A stretch of DNA of 51,935 nucleotides from Ornithinibacillus halophilus (GTDB taxonomy: Bacteria; Bacillota; Bacilli; Bacillales; Amphibacillaceae): positions 1 through 51,935 of the forward strand of contig NZ_FQVW01000021.1 in NCBI RefSeq assembly GCF_900129485.1, read 5' to 3'. The notes under the pieces were generated by a model. That model was given only the letters and a program-made list of their open reading frames with translations. It made no database searches and was not told the DNA's origin. The translations under genes and the position numbers were made by a program. Positions within the stretch are counted from its first letter, which is position 1; every line of letters begins with the position of its first letter. Shown in pieces: positions 25,736-33,589 of the stretch.

Positions 25736-26983
25736 TTAGACAAACAAAATGCGAATAACTGCTAACGTATATAATAGGGTTGTTATCGTTAATAACCCTT
25801 GGAAAATCCAGACGAGGATTCCTAACTGTAATAATGCAGAAAGGACTAGTCCTAGTACACAAATGATAAATAAGGAGAATAAAATCAAATTCCATCTTTC
25901 ATTAATCATATCTTTTAACAATGGAACTTTTTCTTTCCCTACATGATCTGCGTATTTATAGGTCCACCAGAGTACGGGGACAATTTTATTTAAATATCCT
26001 AAAATACTAAATACAATCCAGCCCATAATGTATAAAAAGATTAACCAGCTCCAAGTTGCTTGATCAGAAATACCAATAAGGGAGACTACGAAAGCAACGA
26101 CATGGATTCCTAAACCTATAAAAATGGCTAGAATAGCAAAAGCAAATGATTTATCTAATTTCTTTTTTACACGTTTAGCTAAAATTTCTTTTACATCAAA
26201 GAAGAAAAATAAAAATCCAATCATTACGATAAACCATCCGATTGTCTGAATCAGTCCGTTGTTTAACCAAAAGGATAGGATTAGACTAATTAGACCTACT
26301 ACGTATGTTACGAAAGCAGGTTTTGCCCACTTCATGGAAAACCCGTGGGACAAGCTAAACATTGGTACTAATTTATACGAAAAGCCAAATATTAATAAAG
26401 TAAACCATCCTGCTACACCTAATAGTACATGGGTTGCCAATATCGTATTATGTTGATTAATACTTCCAAAAGCAATATTCCACGCTAATAAAAATCCAGC
26501 TATTATTGTTAGGAAGAAGCATGAGATGGCCCCCATAACAAAGTAGGTCATCATATTCCTTTTTTCTTGTTTAGAAATCGTAATGACCATTTGTAAAATA
26601 AACATGAGGACTCCAATAACGACGACGGCCCCACCATATACAGCAATATTTGGCTTTACGCCAAGCAATATAGCGAATGCAGTTACACCTATTGCTGTTA
26701 CGAAGAATTGGATAAACCCAAATGTTTGACTCCATATAGGTGTTAAGAAGGCAACAGGAACGAGTTGGTACATCGCTCCCATTGCAATCATGACGGCAAA
26801 ACCTAAAAGTAGAAAATGCGCGCCCATCCAAATATCTGGTTGTCTAAATTGTCCTGCTACTAATTCACCACTGGAGAAGAATAGGATAATTTGAGCAACA
26901 ACAAATGCAATTAAGGCAAATAATATAAACGATAATGGTAATTTTATATTAGTATCAATTTTCATGTTTGCTCCAGGCATCAT
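25736..26983 (-). CDS. heme-copper-oxidase/NnrS-like 12-helix membrane protein
   Basis: A 415-residue protein with about 12 helices. Helix-borne His residues in IWMGAHFLLLGF, ATHVLLGVAGW and GIHVVAFVV sit where CcoN/NnrS-like proteins place heme ligands. GAMYQLVPVAF and FGFSYKLVPMF form an internal duplicate, suggesting repeated helix pairs. NnrS relatives are tied to nitric oxide tolerance in denitrifiers (established for that family; membership here is tentative). It follows the DUF2249 pair by two bases, and is controlled by the palindrome at 27505-27520. ATGs at 26983 and seven codons later are both possible starts. Confidence 0.72.
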   Translation of the reverse strand: MMPGANMKIDTNIKLPLSFILFALIAFVVAQIILFFSSGELVAGQFRQPDIWMGAHFLLLGFAVMIAMGAMYQLVPVAFLTPIWSQTFGFIQFFVTAIGVTAFAILLGVKPNIAVYGGAVVVIGVLMFILQMVITISKQEKRNMMTYFVMGAISCFFLTIIAGFLLAWNIAFGSINQHNTILATHVLLGVAGWFTLLIFGFSYKLVPMFSLSHGFSMKWAKPAFVTYVVGLISLILSFWLNNGLIQTIGWFIVMIGFLFFFFDVKEILAKRVKKKLDKSFAFAILAIFIGLGIHVVAFVVSLIGISDQATWSWLIFLYIMGWIVFSILGYLNKIVPVLWWTYKYADHVGKEKVPLLKDMINERWNLILFSLFIICVLGLVLSALLQLGILVWIFQGLLTITTLLYTLAVIRILFV

Positions 26984-26985
26984 AA

Positions 26986-27204
26986 CTAATCACCCGTTTT
27001 CGTAATTGTAATTTTGAAGCTTCCATCCTCCTGTGGTTCCGTTTCGTGCAAATACCCTCTGTCATTCAACTCTTCATATAAAAACATTGGTCTACGGTCA
27101 TTAATAATGGCAAGCTTCTCACCATCATTCATTTTTTCTAGGGCTTTTAACGTACGCATCATCGGTTGAGGTGGTTCTAGGCCACGGTTATCGATTGTAT
27201 TCAT
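26986..27204 (-). CDS. DUF2249 protein
   Basis: A 72-residue TusA-like-fold protein of the DUF2249 family: RGLEPPQPMMRTLKALEKM, then DGEKLAIINDRRPMFLYEEL. The frame opens 12 codons upstream, but AAGGAG precedes the ATG at 27204, which overlaps the stop of the previous DUF2249 gene (ATGA). DUF2249 domains recur in hemerythrin and NO/denitrification loci; biochemistry is unknown. It lies directly before the oxidase-like membrane gene. Confidence 0.85.
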   Translation of the reverse strand: MNTIDNRGLEPPQPMMRTLKALEKMNDGEKLAIINDRRPMFLYEELNDRGYLHETEPQEDGSFKITITKTGD

Positions 27205-27446
27205 TCGGACATCTCCTTTTTGATATAGGTAACCTTCCAATGTTTTTTCTCGATTTTTTCTGCTTCATATGAAAATCCTTTACGTCCTAATACTTTGTGT
27301 AATGGAACTGGGTTAAATGGGGCATGAAGAATAAACGCTTGACCGTCTTTTAATCCTTTAACGGTTCCCATTATTTTATCGAATGGTTCTTTCTTCAGAC
27401 GCAAATCTTCTCTTACGTCTAATTCTACAAATGGCTCATTATTCAT
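27201..27446 (-). CDS. DUF2249 protein
   Basis: An 81-residue DUF2249 protein: VELDVREDLRLKKEPFDKIM, then DGQAFILHAPFNPVPLHKVL and an acid/base-rich C-terminus. It is first gene of the operon DUF2249-DUF2249-membrane protein-DUF59 and lies 59 bases behind a near-perfect Crp/Fnr box. Two adjacent paralogues suggest a heterodimer, which is inference. Confidence 0.85.
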   Translation of the reverse strand: MNNEPFVELDVREDLRLKKEPFDKIMGTVKGLKDGQAFILHAPFNPVPLHKVLGRKGFSYEAEKIEKKHWKVTYIKKEMSE

Positions 27447-27477
27447 GTAATCACCTCTAATTTTTCGTTATACATAC

Positions 27478-27520
27478 ATGATAATGATTTTCAATTAGTA
27501 GAGTAGTGACGATTGTCACA
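27478..27520 (-). promoter_or_regulatory. Crp/Fnr-type promoter of the DUF2249/NnrS-like operon
   Basis: Forward positions 27505-27520 read AGTGA-CGATTG-TCACA. On the minus strand a -10 hexamer TATCAT occupies 27483-27478, beginning 29.5 bp from the box centre, which is exactly the class II (-41.5) spacing also seen at the ba3 oxidase promoter. Confidence 0.78.
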
Positions 27521-27544
27521 CATTGCAATTGTTTATTTACAATA

Positions 27545-27580
27545 AAAAAGAGAGGCAAGACTAATTGTCTTACCTCTCTT
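27545..27580 (-). terminator. terminator of the Crp/Fnr gene
   Basis: AAGAGAGG-CAAGAC pairs with GTCTT-CCTCTCTT. On the minus strand it is followed by TTTTATTG. It separates the regulator from the DUF2249 operon downstream. Confidence 0.82.
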
Positions 27581-27582
27581 GG

Positions 27583-28275
27583 TTATACAATTTCACCATG
27601 AAGTTCTTCAAAGTCAATAATGAAATAGCCATTCTCATCTGTTGAGATTAAATCTTTTTTCTTTAATTGAGTTAATGTACGACTGACCGTTTCGCGGCTG
27701 GAACCGATCATATTTGCTAATTCACGATTGGTAAACTGTGTTGTAATCCGGATTGTTCCATCTTCTAATTCTTTTCCATAATTCTTTGTTAAGCGTAGTA
27801 ACAGTTTTATAATTTGTTCATATGTGTTTAGGAGTATTTTTTCTTCCAATCTTCCCTGCAAATCTACGATAATGTCTCCTAATACGCGAAAGAGTTTGAC
27901 GCAAATTTCTGGATGAGTAATTAAGAAGTTTTCAAACATATGAATTGGGATATAAATCAAAATTGCATCCTCAACGACCTCAGCATGTGCTGGACAATCA
28001 TCTTGTCTGAAAAATCCTTGGTGAGGAAACATATCGCCACGTTGTAATACGTTAACAATCTGTTCTTTCCCATTTAAATCTGTTTTATATATTTTAACCT
28101 TACCTTGGTGAATAAAATATACATTCGTTAAAGGGTCACCTTGCATAAAAATATGAGAACCACTGCGATACATACGATGTTTTGCTAATTCTAATACTGG
28201 TTCCATTTCTTCTTCTGTAAGTCCTTTAAATATCGGAAAGCGTTGTAAAAGCTCCTTAATTGCTTGAGTATTCAT
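27583..28275 (-). CDS. Crp/Fnr family transcription regulator without Fe-S cysteines
   Basis: A 230-residue Crp/Fnr regulator: N-terminal cyclic-nucleotide-binding-like sensor (about 10-125), dimer helix (about 127-160) and winged helix (about 175-225). The recognition helix carries RETVSR at 194-199, the pattern that reads TGTGA-N6-TCACA. It has only two cysteines, Cys94 and Cys125, and none at either end, so it cannot be a four-Cys oxygen-sensing FNR or the Bacillus Fnr with C-terminal cluster. The cAMP-pocket residues of Crp are also not evident. NO/heme (DNR-like) or thiol sensing is possible. It lies among its probable targets. Confidence 0.88.
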   Translation of the reverse strand: MNTQAIKELLQRFPIFKGLTEEEMEPVLELAKHRMYRSGSHIFMQGDPLTNVYFIHQGKVKIYKTDLNGKEQIVNVLQRGDMFPHQGFFRQDDCPAHAEVVEDAILIYIPIHMFENFLITHPEICVKLFRVLGDIIVDLQGRLEEKILLNTYEQIIKLLLRLTKNYGKELEDGTIRITTQFTNRELANMIGSSRETVSRTLTQLKKKDLISTDENGYFIIDFEELHGEIV

Positions 28276-28393
28276 TAGTTATGCCCCTTTCAATTACACA
28301 CTTCCTTTAGTAAGGGTGCTTCAAAGATTTCTAATAACATTTTATCACGAGAGAAACAGAATTAGTTAACAATTTGTGACTAATTATTGGAAC

Positions 28394-28436
28394 TGTGATG
28401 AAAATCATAGGTAAATGGTGCTTCTTATCACATTAT
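28394..28436 (+). promoter_or_regulatory. Crp/Fnr-type promoter of the solo DUF2249 gene
   Basis: TGTGA-TGAAAA-TCATA at 28394-28409 with CATTAT at 28431-28436, again 29.5 bp from the box centre to the -10. A weaker box GGTGC-N6-TCACA at 28417-28432 overlaps it. The region lies between the divergent regulator gene and the DUF2249 gene and could serve both. Confidence 0.68.
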
Positions 28437-28489
28437 TTTTAAGTTAGGCTATCTAAGATGAGAGTATAACCATTAAGGAGGAATTTAAC

Positions 28490-28729
28490 ATGAGTGAAAT
28501 TACTTACGCAGCAAAATTGCATGCTCCAGATATTGAACCTAGAATTAGACATCCAAGAATCTTTGAAGTATTTGAATCATTAAAGCCAGGTGAATTCATG
28601 GAATTAACAAATGACCATGATCCAAAACCTTTAGAATATCAATTCATGATGGAGAGACCAGGTACTTTTACTTGGGAATATTTAGAAGAAGGGCCATCCA
28701 TTTGGAGAGTGGCTATCGGTAAAAAATAG
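28490..28729 (+). CDS. DUF2249 protein
   Basis: A 79-residue third DUF2249 protein: KLHAPDIEPRIRHPRIFEVF, then PGEFMELTNDHDPKPLEYQF and a Trp-rich end. The motif HDPKPLEYQF is closer to the canonical DUF2249 pattern than in the two paralogues at 26986-27446. AAGGAGG precedes the ATG. It is monocistronic, with its own Crp/Fnr-type promoter and terminator. Confidence 0.87.
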   Translation: MSEITYAAKLHAPDIEPRIRHPRIFEVFESLKPGEFMELTNDHDPKPLEYQFMMERPGTFTWEYLEEGPSIWRVAIGKK

Positions 28730-28734
28730 TTTTT

Positions 28735-28766
28735 CAATAGATCCTCTATTTGGAGGGTCTATTTTT
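28735..28766 (+). terminator. terminator of the solo DUF2249 gene
   Basis: ATAGATCCTC pairs with GAGGGTCTAT, followed by TTTTTG. Confidence 0.82.
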
Positions 28767-28802
28767 GTTCTAAAACTTGAAACAGCTGTTTATGACCAAT
28801 TG

Positions 28803-28862
28803 TTGACGCTTTTTAAAAGAGTGATAAATATCACATCTAGTCATCCGAGATTGTATTAAAGT
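28803..28862 (+). promoter_or_regulatory. Crp/Fnr box upstream of the radical SAM gene
   Basis: AGTGA-TAAATA-TCACA at 28820-28835. The class II -10 position would be near 28857, where the fit (TATTAA at 28854-28859) is 3 bp closer than at the other promoters. A competing reading puts TTGACG at 28803-28808 as -35 and TAAATA inside the box as -10, in which case the regulator would repress. Confidence 0.68.
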
Positions 28863-28895
28863 TTATTTATACACAGAAATTGCTGGAGGGATATT

Positions 28896-30038
28896 ATGTT
28901 TAATCGAGACTATAATGAAAACCCATTTATCGTAATATGGGAGTTAACTCGTGCTTGCCAGTTAAAATGTTTACATTGCCGTGCCGAAGCACAACATCAT
29001 CGTCATCCATTAGAATTAACATTTGAAGAAGGTAAAAAACTTATTGATGATATATATGACATGGATAATCCAATGCTAGTTTTTACTGGAGGTGATCCAT
29101 TAGAGCGTCCAGATGTATTTGACATTGCGGAATATGCAGTGAAAAAAGGTGTACGTGTTTCAATGACTCCATCAGCTACACCAAATGTAACAAAAGAAGC
29201 AATGCAGAAAGCGAAAGATGTAGGACTATCAAGATGGGCTTTTAGTGTTGATGGTCATTGTGCAGAAGTTCACGATCACTTTAGAGGAACTTCAGGTTCA
29301 TTTGATTTAACGATGAATGCGATTAAATATTTGCATGAATTAGACATGCCATTGCAAATAAATACCGTTATTTCACGCTATAACTACGATTACTTAGATG
29401 AAATGGCTAAAATGGTAGAAGATTTAGGGGTTGTATTATGGAGTGTATTCTTCCTTGTACCAACGGGTCGTGGGAAAGAATCTGATATGATTTCACCAGC
29501 TGAACATGAAAAAGTATTTCGTTGGTTAAATAACTTATCAAAACGCGTTCCATTTGACATTAAAACAACAGCAGGACAACATTATCGTCGAGTAGTTATT
29601 CAAGATAAAATGCGTGAAGCAAAAGGGTTAAGCGATAAAGATCATATTTTTTATGAAGATGCATTATCAAAAGGAGCAACCGGTTCAATTGATGGTTTAG
29701 GTCGTGCGCCTAAAGGTGTAAATGATGGGAACGGCTTTGTGTTTATTTCACACACTGGAGACGTTTATCCGAGTGGATTGTTACCAATTAAAGCTGGTAA
29801 CATACGCCAAACACCACTTGCTACTATTTATCGTGAGTCGGAAGTATTCCAGAACTTAAGAAATCCTGATAAGTATAAAGGGAAATGTGGAATCTGTGAA
29901 TTCCGTCATGTCTGTGGAGGATCACGTTCAAGAGCGTACAATGTAACTGGTGACTACATGGAAAGCGAACCATACTGCGTTTATATTCCACGTGCCATGC
30001 GAGAACAGAAAAAAGCAGAAAGAGCAGCAGCGAAATAG
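28896..30038 (+). CDS. radical SAM/SPASM protein (NirJ/AhbD-like, TIGR04053 type)
   Basis: A 380-residue enzyme. The radical SAM motif is CQLKCLHC (Cys21, Cys25, Cys28), followed by FTGGDPLERPD. The C-terminal SPASM region has CGICEFRHVCGGSRSRAY and a final Cys in SEPYC for auxiliary cluster(s). The pattern VFISHTGDVYPSG resembles the TIGR04053 group, related to NirJ and AhbC/AhbD, which modify heme d1 or heme precursors. A tetrapyrrole or peptide substrate is possible. GGAGGG precedes the ATG, and a Crp/Fnr box lies upstream, tying it to the respiratory regulon. Confidence 0.85.
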   Translation: MFNRDYNENPFIVIWELTRACQLKCLHCRAEAQHHRHPLELTFEEGKKLIDDIYDMDNPMLVFTGGDPLERPDVFDIAEYAVKKGVRVSMTPSATPNVTKEAMQKAKDVGLSRWAFSVDGHCAEVHDHFRGTSGSFDLTMNAIKYLHELDMPLQINTVISRYNYDYLDEMAKMVEDLGVVLWSVFFLVPTGRGKESDMISPAEHEKVFRWLNNLSKRVPFDIKTTAGQHYRRVVIQDKMREAKGLSDKDHIFYEDALSKGATGSIDGLGRAPKGVNDGNGFVFISHTGDVYPSGLLPIKAGNIRQTPLATIYRESEVFQNLRNPDKYKGKCGICEFRHVCGGSRSRAYNVTGDYMESEPYCVYIPRAMREQKKAERAAAK

Positions 30039-30078
30039 ATAGTGTGATACAAAAATCCAATTTATTATCCCAAAGCAA

Positions 30079-30118
30079 AACAAGCTCGAAACCATATGGG
30101 TTCCGAGCTTGTTTTTTA
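30079..30118. terminator. bidirectional terminator
   Basis: AACAAGCTCG pairs with CGAGCTTGTT, with T-run on the plus side and T-rich sequence on the minus side. It lies between the convergent radical SAM gene and uppP. Confidence 0.85.
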
Positions 30119-30934
30119 CATGAATAAAATAACCAAAATACCAACGATAAAGCAATAAAAAGCAAAATATTTTAAGTTACCACGAGCCATTACATTCATA
30201 AACCATTTTAACGCATAGAACGAAGCAATAATGGAAGCCATGAATGCTAATATATTTGGAATAAGAAGAGCATTAAAGTTTTCATCATTAACTATATCGC
30301 CAACAGAAAGGATGGTTACACCCAAGCTCACTGGAATATATAATAAAAATGAGAATCGAAGTGCTGTTTCTTGTTTCATCCCTACGAGCATGGCAGCAAC
30401 GATAGTCGCACCTGAACGACTGATACCTGGAATGAGTGCAACTGATTGGGCTAGTCCAACAATTAATGCGTCTTTTACCGTAATCTGTCCATCGTTTTTC
30501 TTCCCACGTAGATTACGAATGACCCACAATGCAACCCCAGTAACTAATAATGTAATACCAACAGTTGAAGCAGTACTAAGGTCACCAATTTTATCTTCAA
30601 AAAGAACTCCGATAATGCCGGTTGGAATCGTTGCAATAACTAAAAAGAGAATAAATTGAAAGTCACTTTTTGCATCCGGATCTTTGGAGACGATAAAACG
30701 AAAACCATTCTGAATAAGACGGATGATATCTTTTCGATAAATTAGTAAAACAGCAATTAATGAACCAAAGTTAACCATGATTTCAAATGTTAGTCCATCT
30801 GGTCCAACATCAAATAAATCTCTTAATAAAACTAAGTGACCACTAGATGAAATGGGAATTGGTTCTGTGAAGCCTTGTACAAGACCAAGAAATATATATT
30901 TAATAAGGACCCATAATTCATTAATAAATTCCAA
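30116..30934 (-). CDS. uppP: undecaprenyl-diphosphatase UppP (BacA)
   Basis: A 272-residue, about eight-helix membrane enzyme that dephosphorylates undecaprenyl diphosphate to recycle the lipid carrier of wall synthesis; it can confer bacitracin resistance. Both active-site motifs are visible: [14 protein letters not shown] (usually GxTEFLPxSSxGH; here Pro-Ile replace Phe-Leu) and PGISRSGAT. The start ATG follows AGGAGG. Monocistronic. Confidence 0.93.
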   Translation of the reverse strand: MEFINELWVLIKYIFLGLVQGFTEPIPISSSGHLVLLRDLFDVGPDGLTFEIMVNFGSLIAVLLIYRKDIIRLIQNGFRFIVSKDPDAKSDFQFILFLVIATIPTGIIGVLFEDKIGDLSTASTVGITLLVTGVALWVIRNLRGKKNDGQITVKDALIVGLAQSVALIPGISRSGATIVAAMLVGMKQETALRFSFLLYIPVSLGVTILSVGDIVNDENFNALLIPNILAFMASIIASFYALKWFMNVMARGNLKYFAFYCFIVGILVILFM

Positions 30935-31027
30935 ATTCTTTCCTCCTAAAAAATACTAATTTTCCCATCTGATTCTGTCACTCATTACTAGGCGTGTGAA
31001 TAGTCTAGTTGGTGAGGAGGTTATAAA

Positions 31028-31477
31028 ATGCATCATAAACATAAAGAAATGTACGAATTATGTAAGACCCATATGCATTCATATGTGCTTGCAGAATTAA
31101 CAGATGGTTCACAATTTGACGGTATCGTTACAGGCTTAGATGATGAAAATGTCTACTTCGCCGTTCCAACTGAAGTCCCAGAAGGTGTTCCATCACAAGG
31201 ACAAATGCCAGTTCAACAAGGTGTTACGGGGCAAATGTCACTCCCACAACAAGGTCAACCAATGCAATATCCAGTCCAACAGGGTCAACCAATGCAAATG
31301 CCTGGAAACCAACAAATGCCAATGTTTGATCAAGGGCAACGCGTATTTGGTTGGGGTTATCCAGGTTATGGGTATGGCTATCCAGGATATGGTTATGGTT
31401 ACGGGCGTCCTAGATTCCGTAGACTAGTTTTACCTCTAGCTGCACTTGCAGCATTAAGTGTACTACCATGGTATTAA
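31028..31477 (+). CDS. coat-like protein: Sm-like N-domain and Gln/Pro/Gly-Tyr-rich tail
   Basis: A 149-residue protein in three parts. Residues 1-45 (SYVLAELTDGSQFDGIVTGLDDENVYFAVP) look like a small beta-barrel of the Sm/SH3 kind. Residues 50-105 are low complexity, rich in Gln, Pro and Met with QQGQPMQ-type repeats. Residues 108-130 hold GYPGYGYGYP repeats, then an Arg cluster and a hydrophobic end. Such composition is common in spore coat and exosporium proteins; spore location is inference. GAGGAGG precedes the ATG. Confidence 0.75.
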   Translation: MHHKHKEMYELCKTHMHSYVLAELTDGSQFDGIVTGLDDENVYFAVPTEVPEGVPSQGQMPVQQGVTGQMSLPQQGQPMQYPVQQGQPMQMPGNQQMPMFDQGQRVFGWGYPGYGYGYPGYGYGYGRPRFRRLVLPLAALAALSVLPWY

Positions 31478-31565
31478 ATTACCACAGTAAATATTCATTT
31501 TCAAAACCAATCTAATCCTGTCAAGTCCTTCGAAACGATATTATTTAATGTAAATCAGCCAATCA

Positions 31566-31605
31566 AAAACCCTTGCCTTATTAACCAAGATGGCAAGGGT
31601 TTTTA
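31566..31605. terminator. bidirectional terminator
   Basis: AAACCCTTGCC pairs with GGCAAGGGTTT, followed by TTTACAC on the plus strand and TTTTGATT on the minus strand. It lies between the convergent coat-like gene and yjzD. Confidence 0.82.
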
Positions 31606-31619
31606 CACTAATATGTAAA

Positions 31620-31799
31620 TTATTGCTCTTTCTTTTGTCTTAATACACCATCACCTAAAATAAAGATAGCGATTGAGAATACAGCGGCTACAATTAGAGT
31701 ATCAACTAATAAGAATTCTGCTCCACCCATACTAGATAATACATAGGATAGTACAAACGTGATTAATACAGCCCAAATAATTGTCCATAGATAACGCAT
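31620..31799 (-). CDS. yjzD: YjzD-like small membrane protein (DUF2929)
   Basis: A 59-residue protein with two membrane helices: MRYLWTIIWAVLITFVLSYV and LLVDTLIVAAVFSIAIFIL, then a charged tail RQKKEQ. Opening MRYLWT and two-helix layout fit DUF2929/YjzD, and its place upstream of yjaU-med-fabHA is the same as in B. subtilis. AGAGGTG precedes the ATG. Confidence 0.78.
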   Translation of the reverse strand: MRYLWTIIWAVLITFVLSYVLSSMGGAEFLLVDTLIVAAVFSIAIFILGDGVLRQKKEQ

Positions 31800-31982
31800 G
31801 ATTTACACCTCTTTTTCTATATGTGTTGAATTTTTAAATAATTAATGGTTTTGATTTTGTGTAAATATAAATAAACAAACTCCTCATATAGTTTACCAAA
31901 TGAAACGATAAATTTAAAGTGTTTTATAAAACGTTTGAATAGAAATAATTGGTTACTTTTATTATCTAGAGGGAGGAATTGT

Positions 31983-32597
31983 ATGTCTTTATTAATTGTT
32001 AATTGTTTTCATTGGATTGGTTTTCATCTAGTTGATCATTTATTGGAGGAAGGGTATGAAGTTTGTGGCATGGATGACCTTGGTTCTGAGAAAAAGGAGA
32101 ACCTATCGATGTTTTTTGGTCGAAACGATTCTTTTAAACTCATTTCTGAAAAAGAGGAATCTGAATTTGACACAGTAATCGTAGTGGATGATGTTTTCCC
32201 TGCGACAATTTCTTCTAAAAAGACGATAGAGATAGGGTTTAATTCGATAGAAGGCAGGGAAGGACAAATAATACAGGTAACTGTACCTATTCTATTTGGT
32301 GAATGGATGCCGATGTCGGAAGAAGGTATTATTTATAATGATCGACTAATACCTTTTGAATCGGAAGAATTTTTAACAGAGGCAATCTATATAAATGACT
32401 TCATACAAGTGTTCTCTCAGTTAATAAAAGCAAGCAATTTATCTAATAATATTATGGTATGTTCACAAAAATGTAGAGATTCTAAAGATGTATCACTTGA
32501 AAACTCTATCTATATTCGTGACAATGTACCTATAGAGGAAAAAGTAGAAGAAGTTAAACGACATTATCAGCGATATAAAGACTTCTATGGTAGTTGA
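31983..32597 (+). CDS. yjaU: YjaU-like degenerate NAD-epimerase fold protein
   Basis: A 204-residue protein. Its N-terminus, SLLIVNCFHWIGFHLVDHL then VCGMDDLG, aligns with the Rossmann opening of NAD-dependent epimerases (GxxGFIGSHLV, then D) but the glycine-rich loop is replaced by NCFHW, so NAD binding is doubtful. The rest is diverged. GGGAGG precedes the ATG at 31983; the frame opens 16 codons earlier. It overlaps or nearly abuts med, as yjaU/yjaV do in B. subtilis. Confidence 0.7.
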   Translation: MSLLIVNCFHWIGFHLVDHLLEEGYEVCGMDDLGSEKKENLSMFFGRNDSFKLISEKEESEFDTVIVVDDVFPATISSKKTIEIGFNSIEGREGQIIQVTVPILFGEWMPMSEEGIIYNDRLIPFESEEFLTEAIYINDFIQVFSQLIKASNLSNNIMVCSQKCRDSKDVSLENSIYIRDNVPIEEKVEEVKRHYQRYKDFYGS

Positions 32598-32617
32598 AAG
32601 AACGGAGTGTACGTAAC

Positions 32618-33568
32618 TTGAAAAAATATCTGGTGCTATTCATTTTTATTATCCTTTTTCTATCGGGGTGTTCCAATTCTTATAATGAAGGAGACATACA
32701 AAAAGTTGGTATGTTAACAGAAGGTAAAATTCACGACCACCCATGGATCGAAAAAGGATATGAAGGTCTAAAAACAGTTGAAGAAAAATTTAATGTAGAG
32801 GTCGTCTATAAAGAGAATATAGCACCTGGAGAAGAAACTTCAGATGTTGTTGAGGAACTAGTTAATGATGGAGTTAATTTGATTTTTGGTCATAGTAGTA
32901 GTTACGGAAAAAGTTTCTTTGAAATAAGTAAAGATTATCCTGATGTCCATTTTGTTTATTTTAACGGAACGTATTATAACGAAAATGTAACTAGTCTTAA
33001 CTTTAACTCTCACGCTATGGGCTTTTTTGCAGGTATGCTAGCTAGTGAAATGAGTGAAACAAATGAAGTAGGGATTATTGCTGCCTATCAATGGCAACCT
33101 GAAATTGAAGGGTTTTATGAAGGTGTTAAGTACCAAGATGAAACTACAAATATTCAAATGAATTTTATATATGACTGGAATGATACTTCGATTGCCTTAG
33201 AAATGTACGAACAAATGAAAGATAAAAATGTCGATGTATTTTATCCAGCAGGTGATGCGTTTAGTGAAACAATTATTCAACATGCAAGTAAAGATCAACT
33301 ATACGCAATTGGGTATGTCTCGGATCAATTAGAAATTGACCCTAGAACAGTGTTGTCTAGTACAGTACAGCGTGTTAATGAATTGTATGAGATCGTTGCA
33401 GAAAGATTTAATAAAGGGGAATTAGAAGGCGAGATTATAACCTTTGATTTTAAAGATGAAGTGCTGTCGATAGGAGAGTTTAGCCCGGATGTACCAGAAA
33501 GCTTTAAGAATGAAATATTAGAAGCGGTTGAAGAATATAAGGAATCAGGATTATTACCTAATCAGTAG
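32618..33568 (+). CDS. med: Med lipoprotein, BMP-family competence regulator
   Basis: A 316-residue BMP/PnrA-type binding-protein lipoprotein. In B. subtilis Med is a positive regulator of the competence gene comK. Signal peptide and lipobox LSGC (Cys about 18), then KVGMLTEGKIHDHPWIEKGYEG, VNLIFGHSSSYG and FPAGDAFSE-like segments typical of the fold. The frame is open from 32594, but CGGAG favours the TTG at 32618, which also gives the signal peptide a proper start and the family's length. comZ, its usual neighbour, was not found. Confidence 0.85.
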   Translation: MKKYLVLFIFIILFLSGCSNSYNEGDIQKVGMLTEGKIHDHPWIEKGYEGLKTVEEKFNVEVVYKENIAPGEETSDVVEELVNDGVNLIFGHSSSYGKSFFEISKDYPDVHFVYFNGTYYNENVTSLNFNSHAMGFFAGMLASEMSETNEVGIIAAYQWQPEIEGFYEGVKYQDETTNIQMNFIYDWNDTSIALEMYEQMKDKNVDVFYPAGDAFSETIIQHASKDQLYAIGYVSDQLEIDPRTVLSSTVQRVNELYEIVAERFNKGELEGEIITFDFKDEVLSIGEFSPDVPESFKNEILEAVEEYKESGLLPNQ

Positions 33569-33589
33569 ATTGATTGGGTAATTTTTTTG
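33554..33589 (+). terminator. terminator of yjaU-med
   Basis: TTACCTAATCA pairs with TTGATTGGGTAA (one G-T pair), followed by TTTTTTT. The stem includes the last codons and stop of med. I see no gene in the following 195 bases up to the fabHA promoter. Confidence 0.8.
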
